Of a DNA stretch of 13,791 bases, positions 1-7,838 are shown piece after piece. Location of the stretch: positions 1-13,791 of the forward strand of contig JAYTCQ010000227.1 in assembly GCA_043736395.1 (NCBI GenBank), written 5' to 3'. This stretch comes from JAFDVL01 sp043736395. GTDB taxonomy: Bacteria > Acidobacteriota > Blastocatellia > RBC074. The notes beneath the pieces are model-generated. The model had not been told where the DNA came from. It ran no database searches and was given only the letters and a program-made list of their open reading frames with translations. The first letter of the stretch is position 1. Each line of letters starts with the position of its first letter. The position numbers and the translations under genes are program-made.

Positions 1-112
1 CGCAAGCGAGACGCTAGCGCTCCAGTCGGGTGCTGCTATTTCGGGCAAAAAATATGGTATGCTTTCTAAAGCCCTTTTGTCCTGTCAACTTTCGGTGAAT
101 AAAAAAATAAAT

Positions 113-116
113 GGAG
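113..116 (+). promoter_or_regulatory. Shine-Dalgarno site that sets the start of the TPR gene
   Basis: GGAG lies 6 bases before the ATG at 123 and inside the codons that would follow the upstream in-frame ATG at 111. The 111 ATG is preceded only by an A-rich run with no Shine-Dalgarno site, so 123 is the better start. The same GGAG type precedes other genes in the window (6207-6210 and 10778-10782). Confidence 0.65.
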
Positions 117-122
117 AATCTC

Positions 123-1328
123 ATGCTTTCTGAACGCAACACTCGTCCCCTCGTCTGGTGTTTTTTTGTCTGCTTATTATTAACGATTGGCACACAAAAA
201 TCAGCCGCGCAGACCGCAGCCGTTCCTGATCGTCAACGCGCGCTTGATCTCGTCAAAGAACAAAAGCTGGTTGATGCGTTGCCGATCCTTGAAAAGATCG
301 CGACGACTGCGCCTGACGATGTAGAAATTCTTGAAGGACTGATCCTGGCTTTAATGGCAAACTCAGCTGCCGAAAAAGCTCCTGCCGCGCAAGCCATAAT
401 TTATAACCGGGTTCGCGGGATCGCTTTGCGCTTCACTTCAAAAGGGAAAGCGACTCCCCTTTTTACTCGAGTTCTCGAAATTTTCCCCCAGGACGTAGAT
501 GCCACTGCCTCTGCTCCCGTCAAGGATGCTTCGCCAGCTGAACGCGCTTTGATGGAAGGCGAAGAAGCTTTCAGCAAAGGCGATTTCAAAGAGGCTCTCC
601 TGAACTATGGAAAAGCGGAAAAGCTTGACCCGAAACTTTACGAAGCACCGCTTTTTTCCGGTGATGTGTACTGGAAAATGGAAGACATCGCAAAAGCCGC
701 AGAAGCCTACTCCCGTGCGATTGAAATTGATCCTGATCGTGACACGGCATATCGCTACTGGGGGAATGTTCTGATGTCTGCTGACAAAATGGCGGAAGCT
801 CGTTTAAAGTTAATTGAGGCTGTTGTAGCGCAACCCTATCAACGCGCTACCTGGTCTTTTCTTGGCACCTGGGCGGATAAAAATAACGTCAAACTAGCAC
901 ATCCTCGCGTCGTGATTCCGAGTTCGGTCAGTACAGAAAAAGGGAAAACCGCGATCACAATTGATCCGAAATCCCTCACTGCAGATGATGGAACCAGTTA
1001 CTGGATTGCCTACAGCGGACAAAAAGCTTTGTGGATGAATGAAAAATTTGCCAAGGAATTTCCGAAAGAGACGAAATATCGCCACTCGTTGCGCGAAGAA
1101 GTTGATTGCCTGCGAATGGTCGCTACGATGGCGGGCGACAAGAAAAATATTTCAGACGGTTCAGTGACGAATATCGTCAAGCTTGAGAAGGAAGGTTTGC
1201 TGGAAGCCTTCGTTTTATTTTCAATGGCAGATCAGGGCATTGCCGCGGATTACTCAGAATATCGAAGAACTAATCGCGACAAACTGCGTAAATATTTAAT
1301 GGATTATGTGACCTCGTATCAGAAATAA
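123..1328 (+). CDS. Secreted tetratricopeptide-repeat protein
   Basis: This 401-residue protein is probably exported and mediates protein-protein contacts in the periplasm or at the membrane. Residues 1-30 form a signal peptide: RNTR, a hydrophobic core WCFFVCLLLTIG, then a likely cleavage region around SAAQ/TAA. TPR-like helix pairs are visible at about 38-66, 139-170 (GEEAFSKGDFKEALLNYGKA), 171-204 (SGDVYWKMEDIAKAAEAYSRA) and 205-238. The last 140 residues are not TPR, contain WIAYSGQKALW, and I do not recognise them. The start was moved from 111 to 123 because of GGAG at 113-116. The next gene begins 15 bases after the stop, so this is likely the first gene of the run to 5920. No enzymatic motif is seen. 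The TPR call is secure; the biological role is unknown. Confidence 0.88.
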   Translation: MLSERNTRPLVWCFFVCLLLTIGTQKSAAQTAAVPDRQRALDLVKEQKLVDALPILEKIATTAPDDVEILEGLILALMANSAAEKAPAAQAIIYNRVRGIALRFTSKGKATPLFTRVLEIFPQDVDATASAPVKDASPAERALMEGEEAFSKGDFKEALLNYGKAEKLDPKLYEAPLFSGDVYWKMEDIAKAAEAYSRAIEIDPDRDTAYRYWGNVLMSADKMAEARLKLIEAVVAQPYQRATWSFLGTWADKNNVKLAHPRVVIPSSVSTEKGKTAITIDPKSLTADDGTSYWIAYSGQKALWMNEKFAKEFPKETKYRHSLREEVDCLRMVATMAGDKKNISDGSVTNIVKLEKEGLLEAFVLFSMADQGIAADYSEYRRTNRDKLRKYLMDYVTSYQK

Positions 1329-1343
1329 CCTGCGCTCACAAAC

Positions 1344-2210
1344 ATGTTCTTACCGACAAAAAAATCAGGGTTCTTCGGATTACCGCGCTTCACACGGCTT
1401 GGCATTTATCTAATTCTGATTGCTGTAACTTTCCCGTTTCTGGTGCGCGGGCTGGAACCTCATCTAACACATCATCCGTATGCTTTCGACGGCAATAAAG
1501 ATTGGGAATTGCCAGCGAATACCGAAGAAATCTGGTTCACCACCGCCGATAATGTGAAGCTGAACGGGTGGTTTCTGCACGCGCCGCAACCATCCAAAGG
1601 AACTGTGCTTTATTCACACGGCAACGGTGGAAACCTGACGTTTGTTCGTGGCGTTGCGCAGGATTTAGTGCAGCATGGGCTGGACGTTTTGATTTATGAT
1701 TATCGCGGCTACGGTCGCAGTGAAGGTTCGATTCCGAGCGAAGCCGAATTGTATGCTGATGGCGATGCGGCGTATGAATTCCTGACGAAAACACGTGGGA
1801 TTCAAACAGAAAAATTAGCGATTTACGGATTGTCACTTGGGACTACGGTGTCAACGGATTTGGCTTCGCGGCGACCTTGCGGGGCGCTCGTGCTGGAAGC
1901 TCCGCTCAGTTCTGCCAGCGATATGGCAAATGTTGTGCTGCCAATTTTACCGCGTGCTTTGCATTGGATTGGAAAAAATAAATTTGAATCGGAGCGCAAA
2001 ATTCCCAGCATCAGATGCCCTGTTCTAATCACTCACGGAGACATGGATGAAATGATTCCAACCGAGCAAGGGCGTAAAGTTTTTGCTGCTGCTAATGAAC
2101 CAAAAAAATTAATGATCATTCCACACGGAAAACATTGGTTGCCGAGTGAAGATGGTTATATGGATTCAATCGCAAGTTTCATTCTCTCAAATCTTAATCA
2201 ATCAAATTAA
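1344..2210 (+). CDS. Membrane-anchored alpha/beta hydrolase (BEM46/ABHD13-like)
   Basis: This 288-residue serine-hydrolase-fold protein has one N-terminal membrane segment (about 19-34, LGIYLILIAVTFPFLV) that would hold the catalytic domain outside the cytoplasm. The family motifs are all present: the oxyanion-side HGNGG at 92-96, DYRGYGRSEG at 119-127, the nucleophile elbow GLSLG with Ser164, the acid Asp235 in HGDMDEMIP, and His264 in PHGKHW. This layout matches COG1073-type hydrolases related to BEM46/ABHD13, whose substrates are mostly unknown; acyl esters or thioesters are possible. The start ATG is 15 bases after the preceding stop and has no clear Shine-Dalgarno site, so translation may depend on the upstream gene. 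A second, divergent hydrolase lies at 2832-3695. Fold and triad are confident; the substrate is not known. Confidence 0.9.
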   Translation: MFLPTKKSGFFGLPRFTRLGIYLILIAVTFPFLVRGLEPHLTHHPYAFDGNKDWELPANTEEIWFTTADNVKLNGWFLHAPQPSKGTVLYSHGNGGNLTFVRGVAQDLVQHGLDVLIYDYRGYGRSEGSIPSEAELYADGDAAYEFLTKTRGIQTEKLAIYGLSLGTTVSTDLASRRPCGALVLEAPLSSASDMANVVLPILPRALHWIGKNKFESERKIPSIRCPVLITHGDMDEMIPTEQGRKVFAAANEPKKLMIIPHGKHWLPSEDGYMDSIASFILSNLNQSN

Positions 2211-2214
2211 GGAA
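2209..2214 (+). promoter_or_regulatory. Shine-Dalgarno site for the small secreted protein gene
   Basis: AAGGAA ends 6 bases before the ATG at 2221 and partly overlaps the stop codon of the upstream hydrolase gene (2208-2210). It selects the start at 2221 over an in-frame ATG at 2146. That upstream ATG would overlap the hydrolase gene by 65 bases and would put 25 extra residues before a normal signal peptide. Confidence 0.65.
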
Positions 2215-2220
2215 AAAACT

Positions 2221-2835
2221 ATGTTGAAAATCACGATGACCAAATTTTTCTTATGCCTGTGTTTCTGCATGCCAGTGCTTGGGCAATCAACGGAGGCTAC
2301 CCCTGAAGCTGTGGCGAAAGAATACGTTGCCGCTTCAACTTCAGGAGATTGGGCCAAAGCGGCAACCTTCATTGATCCCGAAGCATTAGTTTCATTTAAA
2401 AATATGTTCGGTGAAGTAATGAAAATGGATAAAAAGAATGAAGCCGGCAAAGAGCTTTTCGGATTAAAAAATAATGCTGAATTTGAACAGCTCAGCGGCG
2501 AACAAGTATTCACAAAATTAATTTCGATGCTGGTGACAATGGTTCCGCAAATGAAACAAATGCTCAGCGAAGCAGAGAACACAATCCTTGGTCAGGTTCC
2601 TGAAGGTAACGATGTCGTCCATATTCTCTACCGCACGAAAATGAAAATTGGTGATGGATCAATGAGCAAAGTTGATGTCATGAGCTTGAAAAAAAGTGGC
2701 ACGACCTGGCGGCTGAAATTGTCAGAAGAAATGGAAGGTTCCTTCTCCGCGATGGCAAAATCTCTGTTGCAAAAAGCGCAAGAAGATAGCACGGCTAAAC
2801 CTCCTGCGGCAAAACGACCTGCGCGTAAAAAATGA
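2221..2835 (+). CDS. Small secreted protein, possibly NTF2-like/DUF4878-like
   Basis: From the ATG at 2221 the product is 204 residues. Residues 1-21 form a signal peptide (MTKFFLCLCFCMPVLG) with a likely cut before QSTEA. The region AVAKEYVAASTSGDWAKAAT near residues 30-49 resembles the first helix of NTF2-like or DUF4878-type domains, which often begin with a 'fold-and-displacement' helix of this type. A strand-rich stretch follows at about 132-170 (VVHILYRTKM, VDVMSLKKSGTTWRLKL). The C-terminus is a short Pro/Ala/Lys/Arg tail (PPAAKRPARKK), perhaps contacting anionic envelope polymers or phospholipid. No catalytic motif is seen. The stop overlaps the next start as ATGA, so translation is probably coupled to the second hydrolase. 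The NTF2-like assignment is tentative; secretion is well supported. Confidence 0.8.
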   Translation: MLKITMTKFFLCLCFCMPVLGQSTEATPEAVAKEYVAASTSGDWAKAATFIDPEALVSFKNMFGEVMKMDKKNEAGKELFGLKNNAEFEQLSGEQVFTKLISMLVTMVPQMKQMLSEAENTILGQVPEGNDVVHILYRTKMKIGDGSMSKVDVMSLKKSGTTWRLKLSEEMEGSFSAMAKSLLQKAQEDSTAKPPAAKRPARKK

Positions 2836-3695
2836 AAATAAATACACGGCTCACCATCAAATTAATTTCTGTTCCCATTATTTTCTGCGCCATCATTTGG
2901 TTCGCAGGAACCGTGCTGAGTCATTCGACAAATCGTAAGATTGGCGAATTACCGGCTGATTTAAAAGGTCGCAATGTAGAGTTTTTGAGCGGCTCCGGTT
3001 CGAATATTCATGGGTGGTTCATCGAAGGGAACAAAGGGAAAGGTGCGATTATTTTGATGCACGGCGTACGCGATTCGCGGCTGAGTTTGCTAGATCGCGC
3101 CCGCTTTTTGTCAGCCGCCGGATATTCCGTTTTGCTCTTTGATTTCCAGGCGCATGGTGAAAGCAAAGGCGAGCAAATTACGTTCGGTTACCTTGAAAGC
3201 CGTGATGCGCAGGCGGCAGTAAAATTTGTTCATGAGAATTTGCCTGATGAAAAAATTGGCGTCATTGGCATCTCGCTGGGAGGAGCGGCGACCTTACTCG
3301 CGGAGCCTGGGTTAGATGTCAATGCAGTTGCTCTGGAGCTGGTTTATCCCGACATCAATCACGCCCTTCAAAATCGGTTGCATCATTATTTAAATTTTGT
3401 CGGTGACGCCATCGCTCCTTTGTTTATAATGCAATTGCAACCGCGCCTCGGCATTGCGACAGATCAGCTTCGCCCTATTTCTAAAATAGGAAATATTCAG
3501 GCTCCCAAATTGATTATTGCAGGCTCTGAAGACAAACACACTTTGCTAAATGAATCGCATCAAATGTATGAAATGGCACACGAACCAAAAGAATTATGGA
3601 TCGTTAACGGCGCACAACATCAGGACATTCATCGCTTTGCCAAACAAGATTATGAACTGCGCCTCCTGCAATTTTTTGAGACCAATCTAAAATAA
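2832..3695 (+). CDS. Membrane-anchored alpha/beta hydrolase, second copy in the operon
   Basis: This 287-residue protein has an N-terminal membrane anchor at about 8-29 (TIKLISVPIIFCAIIWFAG) and an alpha/beta hydrolase domain facing outward. Visible motifs are MHGVRDSR at 76-83 (oxyanion region), LLFDFQAHGESKG at 101-113, the nucleophile elbow GISLGG with Ser148, the likely acid Asp234 in GSEDKHT, and His263 in AQHQD. It differs substantially from the hydrolase at 1344-2210, for example HGVRD in place of HGNGG and FDFQAHG in place of YDYRGYG, so this is not a recent duplication. It starts within the stop of the previous gene (ATGA) and ends in TAATG, sharing one base with the next start. The triad is complete, so the enzyme is likely active; the substrate is unknown. 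Confidence 0.9.
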   Translation: MKINTRLTIKLISVPIIFCAIIWFAGTVLSHSTNRKIGELPADLKGRNVEFLSGSGSNIHGWFIEGNKGKGAIILMHGVRDSRLSLLDRARFLSAAGYSVLLFDFQAHGESKGEQITFGYLESRDAQAAVKFVHENLPDEKIGVIGISLGGAATLLAEPGLDVNAVALELVYPDINHALQNRLHHYLNFVGDAIAPLFIMQLQPRLGIATDQLRPISKIGNIQAPKLIIAGSEDKHTLLNESHQMYEMAHEPKELWIVNGAQHQDIHRFAKQDYELRLLQFFETNLK

Positions 3696-5920
3696 TGACG
3701 CTTGACCGATACTTTCGAACTTCATCTTACTGCCTGTTTGCCATTAGTTTTTTAATGCTGGTGGCGACGCGACAACTTGATTGGATTTCTCCAATCTTGT
3801 ATCTCGGCGCGTTGATGTTCGGGTGGGAAGTGGATGCTGGAAAAAGTAAGTGGAAAATCTCGACTACTTTGACTTCGTGGTTGATGTTGATATTCCTGCC
3901 ATTTCCTGTTGTTGACTGGCTGATCCTGCGCACAAACCCGATTGTCGCATTAGTGCATTTCATCTTTTTTGCTTCGGCGATGAAGCTGATTCAGGCCAAG
4001 CGTGATCGTGATTGGATCTGGCTTTACGTCGTTTCCTTTTTTCAAATGTTGCTCGCCGCCGGAATGATGATTGACACGTCATTTTTCGTTTTACTGGTGC
4101 TGTTTTTATTCTGCGCGGTTTCTACTTTGGTCAGTTACGAAATGCGCCGGGCACAGCTTCAGTCTCACGAAACGACCACCGTTGAATATTGGCGTGAAAC
4201 TGAAACGGCGCATACGGGATTGCCCAAACCTCGCTGGAGAACGCTTGGATATTTTTCAGGCATCACGTTAGCCCTGATTTTATTGCTGGCAACGCCGTTA
4301 TTTTTAGCGATGCCGCGCATCGCGCTAAAAAATACCGGCGTTGGATGGATGCAGGGAAATTCACTTTCAGGATTTTCCGATACGGTGACTTTGGGCGAAG
4401 TCGGACAATTAAAATTAAATCCGAAATTGGTCATGCGCGTCCGTGTCACGCAACCTCCCGGCCAAAATTCATTACTGCGATGGCGCGGCGTGACGCTGGA
4501 TCAATACGATGGAAAAAGCTGGCGCGATTCCACCAGCCGAACAGCGACAGGTCGCGCGCTGGCAATTCAGGTTCCTCGCCGGGGAAATACTTATTGGCTA
4601 GATGAAGGGACTTCATACAATCACACTGAAGCTTTACGCTACATCACACGACAAACTTTTTATCTTGAACCGTTGGATACGCCAACAATTTTTGCGGCCT
4701 CAAAACCGCTTTGGATCGAGGGATTAAATTCACTTTGGAAAGATGACAGCGATGGATTATGGACCAGCCGTCATTCCATGAATCGTCTGATTTATGTCGT
4801 CGAATCTGATACACGGACTCCTCAGGATGAGGTGTTACAGAAAAACGATGATCGAAATTATGGTTCCGAAATTACTTCGCGGTATCTGCAAATCCCGCGC
4901 AATTTTGATCGGCGCGTAGCTACCTTATCCGCTGAAATTACCCGCAACAGCAAAAGTGTAATCGAGTCAGCTCGTTTGATTGAAGCGCATCTGCGATCAA
5001 AATATAGTTACTCATTAAATTTGCGCCGCTCTGATGAAAGTCTTGACCCGATCGTAGATTTTCTGCTCAACGTCCGCTCCGGACACTGCGAATATTTCGC
5101 GTCTTCGATGACTTTGATGCTGCGTACACAAGGAATTCCGGCGCGGATCGTCAATGGATTTCAAACGGGGGAATTTACCAACATTTCAGAGTTTTATACC
5201 GTGCGCCAGTCAGACGCTCATTCGTGGGTTGAAATTTATTTTCCTGATTATGGATGGCTGCCCTTTGATCCGACTCCGGCGGCGGGTCTAAGCACGTACG
5301 AGATGAATTGGGCGTCAGTGCTCAGGCAATACAGCGACGCGGTGGAGATGTTCTGGTTAGAACGTGTGATTGGATTTGGCGTTGAAGAACAGGAAGCTAT
5401 CGCCTTCCGCACCCAGCGCTTGATCACCGATTATCAACGCGAGACGGGAGCCTGGTTTGATAACATGAAGGCGCGTCTTAATGCCTTTATTAAAGCTCTT
5501 CGTGGTGAAAAAAGATTGTCAGACTTTGATGGTATTTCTTTGCTCCGCGAAATCTTGTTGCATCCAATCATGCTGGGAATTTATTCGTTAGGATTCGCGG
5601 CCTTCGGGTTTGTGCTATGGCGCAAAAATGCGAGGTCATGGCAGCGGCGAATCAAATTAGATGCGCAAGGCTCAGCCATCGCTTTTTATCAGGAAATGAT
5701 CGACATCCTGGAGAGCAAAGGCTTCCATCGGGCTGCTGAACAAACACCAAAAGAATTTGCTCAGGTGCTAATGATCCCGGCTGTCTCCGAAATCACTTCG
5801 ATTTATCAACGGGTGAGATTTGGTCAAACGACGATTGACGAATCCGAAATCGCGCAAGTGGAATCAGCGTTGAAAGAATTGCGAGAAATTAAGAAGCAGG
5901 CAAATAAATCAGAAGAATAG
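3695..5920 (+). CDS. TgpA-like membrane transglutaminase (DUF3488 + transglutaminase core + DUF4129)
   Basis: This 741-residue protein has the three-part layout of the TgpA family. Residues 1-205 hold several membrane segments (about 12-26, 32-45, 58-77, 82-98, 108-125, 128-148, 186-206), matching the DUF3488 region. A large outward-facing domain contains the transglutaminase core with the papain-like triad Cys465 (SGHCEYFAS), His509 (DAHSWVEIYF) and Asp525 (PFDPTPAAG). A further membrane helix lies at about 618-642 (ILLHPIMLGIYSLGFAAFGF). The cytoplasmic C-terminus, about 655-735, with FYQEMIDILESKG and TPKEFAQ, resembles DUF4129. All catalytic residues are present and the length is normal. 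TgpA of Pseudomonas aeruginosa is essential and acts on the periplasmic side, but its substrate is unsettled. Family members usually follow MoxR and DUF58 genes; here the upstream neighbours are hydrolases and a small secreted protein, which is unusual. Confidence 0.93.
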   Translation: MTLDRYFRTSSYCLFAISFLMLVATRQLDWISPILYLGALMFGWEVDAGKSKWKISTTLTSWLMLIFLPFPVVDWLILRTNPIVALVHFIFFASAMKLIQAKRDRDWIWLYVVSFFQMLLAAGMMIDTSFFVLLVLFLFCAVSTLVSYEMRRAQLQSHETTTVEYWRETETAHTGLPKPRWRTLGYFSGITLALILLLATPLFLAMPRIALKNTGVGWMQGNSLSGFSDTVTLGEVGQLKLNPKLVMRVRVTQPPGQNSLLRWRGVTLDQYDGKSWRDSTSRTATGRALAIQVPRRGNTYWLDEGTSYNHTEALRYITRQTFYLEPLDTPTIFAASKPLWIEGLNSLWKDDSDGLWTSRHSMNRLIYVVESDTRTPQDEVLQKNDDRNYGSEITSRYLQIPRNFDRRVATLSAEITRNSKSVIESARLIEAHLRSKYSYSLNLRRSDESLDPIVDFLLNVRSGHCEYFASSMTLMLRTQGIPARIVNGFQTGEFTNISEFYTVRQSDAHSWVEIYFPDYGWLPFDPTPAAGLSTYEMNWASVLRQYSDAVEMFWLERVIGFGVEEQEAIAFRTQRLITDYQRETGAWFDNMKARLNAFIKALRGEKRLSDFDGISLLREILLHPIMLGIYSLGFAAFGFVLWRKNARSWQRRIKLDAQGSAIAFYQEMIDILESKGFHRAAEQTPKEFAQVLMIPAVSEITSIYQRVRFGQTTIDESEIAQVESALKELREIKKQANKSEE

Positions 5921-5921
5921 A

Positions 5922-5962
5922 CCGCGGATTAGGCGGATGATGCGGGTTTACGCAGGTCTGAG
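5922..5962. repeat. Degenerate dispersed repeat, GCGGAT-rich
   Basis: Just after the transglutaminase stop the sequence reads as decayed copies of a short unit (CGCGGATTAGGCGGATGATG, then CGGGTTTACGCAGG). From memory, closely similar CCGCGGATNACGCGGAT tracts occur between genes in Acidobacteriota, Planctomycetota and other phyla. No matching complementary arm is seen in this window. Confidence 0.5.
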
Positions 5963-5970
5963 TTTTGTGA

Positions 5971-6086
5971 ACCACGGAGGACACGGAGAAAAACTAGACC
6001 TGATGAACAGGATTTACGAATTTTGAAAATTGCTGTTTGCTAATCATTATGTCAATCCTGTCAAAAAGCTCCGTGTTCTACGTGGT
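5971..6086. repeat. Nested inverted repeat of the CCACGGAGGACACGGAG type
   Basis: The outer arms are 5971-5988 (ACCACGGAGGACACGGAG) and 6069-6086 (CTCCGTGTTCTACGTGGT), which pair at 16 of 18 positions. The inner arms 6007-6014 (ACAGGATT) and 6054-6061 (AATCCTGT) pair perfectly. Such arms recur, from memory, as dispersed intergenic elements in many environmental phyla, sometimes beside small GxxExxY or four-helix-bundle protein genes. Neither gene is present here, so this looks like a decayed copy. The rest of 5921-6218 holds no gene. A weak promoter-like pair (TTGCCT at 6128-6133 and TAGCAT at 6151-6156, 17 bases apart) may serve the downstream carrier. Confidence 0.6.
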
Positions 6087-6218
6087 CTATTCTTCCAGTC
6101 TTCTGTCTTTCGATTTTTCTTTCGTCTTTGCCTTTTCGCCTCGTCCTCTGTAGCATAGCGACTCCAAAATATAAGTTCATCCAACACTGCAACCGCAATC
6201 TGAATCGGAGTAATATTC

Positions 6219-7592
6219 ATGTTAAGCAATGCCTCTCTTTCCCCTGTGGCTCTCCGCGCGCGCAAGCGCATCACGTGGCGATTAATGCCTTTTTTGTTAC
6301 TGCTTTATTTTCTCGCCTACATTGATCGAACCAACGTCAGCATTGCCGCTTTAGATATGCAAAAGCCGCTGAGCGAAGGCGGGCTAGGCTTCACTTCAGC
6401 GATGATCGGCACCGGAGCGGGAATCTTCTTCATCGGATATTTCCTGCTGGAAATCCCAGGCACTCTGATTGTCGAACGTTGGAGCGCTCGCAAATGGATT
6501 GCCCGCATCATGATTTCCTGGGGAATTATTGCCTCGCTCTTCGGAATGATCGGCACTTCGTGGTTCAATTTTAGTACTGAACTGAATCAATTTTATATTT
6601 TGCGCTTTATTCTGGGCATCGCCGAAGCTGGATTCTTCCCCGGCATTATTGTTTATCTTTCGCATTGGTTTCGTTACGAAGACCGCGCTAAAGCAAAAGC
6701 AAATTTCATGATTGGCTTACCGTTGGCAACTGTGATTGGTGTCCCGATTTCTCGTTGGATTTTGGAAAATGTCAGATGGGGCGGCTTACAAGGATGGCGA
6801 TGGGTTTTTATTCTTGAAGGGATTCCTTCTGTGATTGTCGGCGTGCTGGTGCTCTTCTATCTAACGGATCGCCCACAGGATGCCAAATGGTTACCAGAGG
6901 ACGAAAAACAATGGATTATTGACGAGCTGGAACGTGAAAAGCGCGAGAAAAAGGTTGATCCTAACGCTACGTTGTGGTCAGAAATTATCTTTGCCTTGAA
7001 AAAGAAAGAGACCTATTTACTTTGCGCAATTTATCTCTTCATCGTTACCGGATATTACGGGCTGGTTTTCTTTATGCCGGCAATTACCGCACAGCTCAAA
7101 GGACGCACGAAAGTTGAGCAAACCATCATTACCGCCCTGCCCTATTTCTGTGGATTTCTAGCCATGCTTTGGAACGGCAAACACTCCGATAAATCGGGCG
7201 AACGGCGCTGGCACACGGCGTTGCCAATGTTCCTGGGAGCGGCGGCCATGGTCTTGAGTGTTTTATCCGGTAATATTTTGGCGCTGGTCATTATTTTCTT
7301 TTGTTTTGTTGGCGTCGGTCTTCATGCCTATCTGCCAATTTTCTGGACCTGGCCTTCTGCGTTCATGACTTCGTCAGCAGCAGCGGCAGCGATTGGGTTA
7401 ATCAATTCCGTCGGAAACCTTGGAGGTTACTTCGGCCCTAAAGTCGTCGGAGAATTGAAAGACCGCTCAGGATCATTTAATACAGGGCTGTGGTTTATGG
7501 CGGGATGCATTTTGATTGCAGGCATCCTGGCTTTGTTCTTAAAAATGCCGCCGAAAAAGAAAATGGAGCAGGATAGCTCCATTGCTGCTTAA
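6219..7592 (+). CDS. MFS transporter, anion:cation symporter family (sugar-acid/tartrate-type)
   Basis: This 457-residue inner-membrane carrier has the features of the ACS branch of the major facilitator superfamily (glucarate, galactonate, tartrate and phthalate transporters). Near the N-terminus is YIDRTNVSIAALDM (34-47), the family hallmark after the first helix half. GAGIFFIGYFLLEIP (67-80) and ERWSARKWIARIMISWG (86-102) match the loop between helices 2 and 3. LRFILGIAEAGFFPG (128-142) and GWRWVFILEGIPSV (192-205) are also characteristic. A hydrophilic loop (about 216-262) separates the two six-helix halves. It probably imports an organic anion, such as a sugar acid or dicarboxylate, with protons. 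The start is supported by GGAG at 6207-6210, 8 bases upstream. It stands alone, with repeats on both sides and no catabolic gene beside it, so the substrate cannot be inferred. Confidence 0.93.
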   Translation: MLSNASLSPVALRARKRITWRLMPFLLLLYFLAYIDRTNVSIAALDMQKPLSEGGLGFTSAMIGTGAGIFFIGYFLLEIPGTLIVERWSARKWIARIMISWGIIASLFGMIGTSWFNFSTELNQFYILRFILGIAEAGFFPGIIVYLSHWFRYEDRAKAKANFMIGLPLATVIGVPISRWILENVRWGGLQGWRWVFILEGIPSVIVGVLVLFYLTDRPQDAKWLPEDEKQWIIDELEREKREKKVDPNATLWSEIIFALKKKETYLLCAIYLFIVTGYYGLVFFMPAITAQLKGRTKVEQTIITALPYFCGFLAMLWNGKHSDKSGERRWHTALPMFLGAAAMVLSVLSGNILALVIIFFCFVGVGLHAYLPIFWTWPSAFMTSSAAAAAIGLINSVGNLGGYFGPKVVGELKDRSGSFNTGLWFMAGCILIAGILALFLKMPPKKKMEQDSSIAA

Positions 7593-7594
7593 TG

Positions 7595-7682
7595 AGTGTA
7601 GGGTAGGTTCCCCAACCTGCCCGCTTTATTTGCTTAGATTGTCATGAAGAATTCGGGCAGGTTAGGGAACCTACCCTACACT
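7595..7682. repeat. Long near-perfect inverted repeat downstream of the MFS gene
   Basis: The 29-base arms at 7595-7623 and 7654-7682 pair at 28 of 29 positions around a 30-base loop. Each arm is itself an imperfect palindrome built from GGGYAGGTT and AACCTRCCC. The left arm begins two bases after the MFS stop codon. No T-tract follows on either strand, so it is not a typical intrinsic terminator. It looks like a mobile palindromic element (REP- or MITE-like), though it could also protect or block a transcript end. Confidence 0.8.
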
Positions 7683-7838
7683 TTGTCAGAGTTGTCAGTT
7701 GGATAAAGCTTAGGAAGTGGAGGCTTTTGATTAAGCCGATGGAGAGTTTGACTTAGCAGAAAAGAGAAGAGAGTGGAACAGAGTAAAGTGGATTCTTTCT
7801 GGCCGCTAAGCCTTAACCAATCAGACAACTCCGCAAAG
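7681..7838. repeat. Imperfect terminal inverted repeat, MITE-like, about 158 bp
   Basis: The arm at 7681-7713 and the reverse complement of 7806-7838 align over about 33 bases with a few mismatches and small gaps. Shared blocks are CTTTG, GAGTTGTC, TTGG and GCTTAG. The central 90 bases are purine-rich with no coding frame and contain a small hairpin (GGCTT/AAGCC near 7727-7742). Size and architecture suggest a miniature inverted-repeat element, or two diverged arms of one fold. No target duplication was identified. Confidence 0.5.

Noticed and set aside
1..24. Palindrome-containing word at the left edge (GCGAGACGCTAGCGCTCC)
   Set aside because: It resembles a dispersed intergenic repeat, but it is cut by the window edge, so its extent and copy number cannot be judged.
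111..122. Upstream in-frame ATG (111) as the TPR gene start
   Set aside because: It has no ribosome binding site, whereas GGAG at 113-116 is correctly spaced for the ATG at 123.
2146..2220. Upstream start (2146) for the small secreted protein
   Set aside because: It would overlap the hydrolase gene by 65 bases and bury the signal peptide; AAGGAA supports 2221.
6047..6274. 75-codon minus-strand frame across the carrier start
   Set aside because: It consists mostly of dispersed-repeat sequence and antisense to the carrier gene, with no ribosome binding site or recognisable domain.
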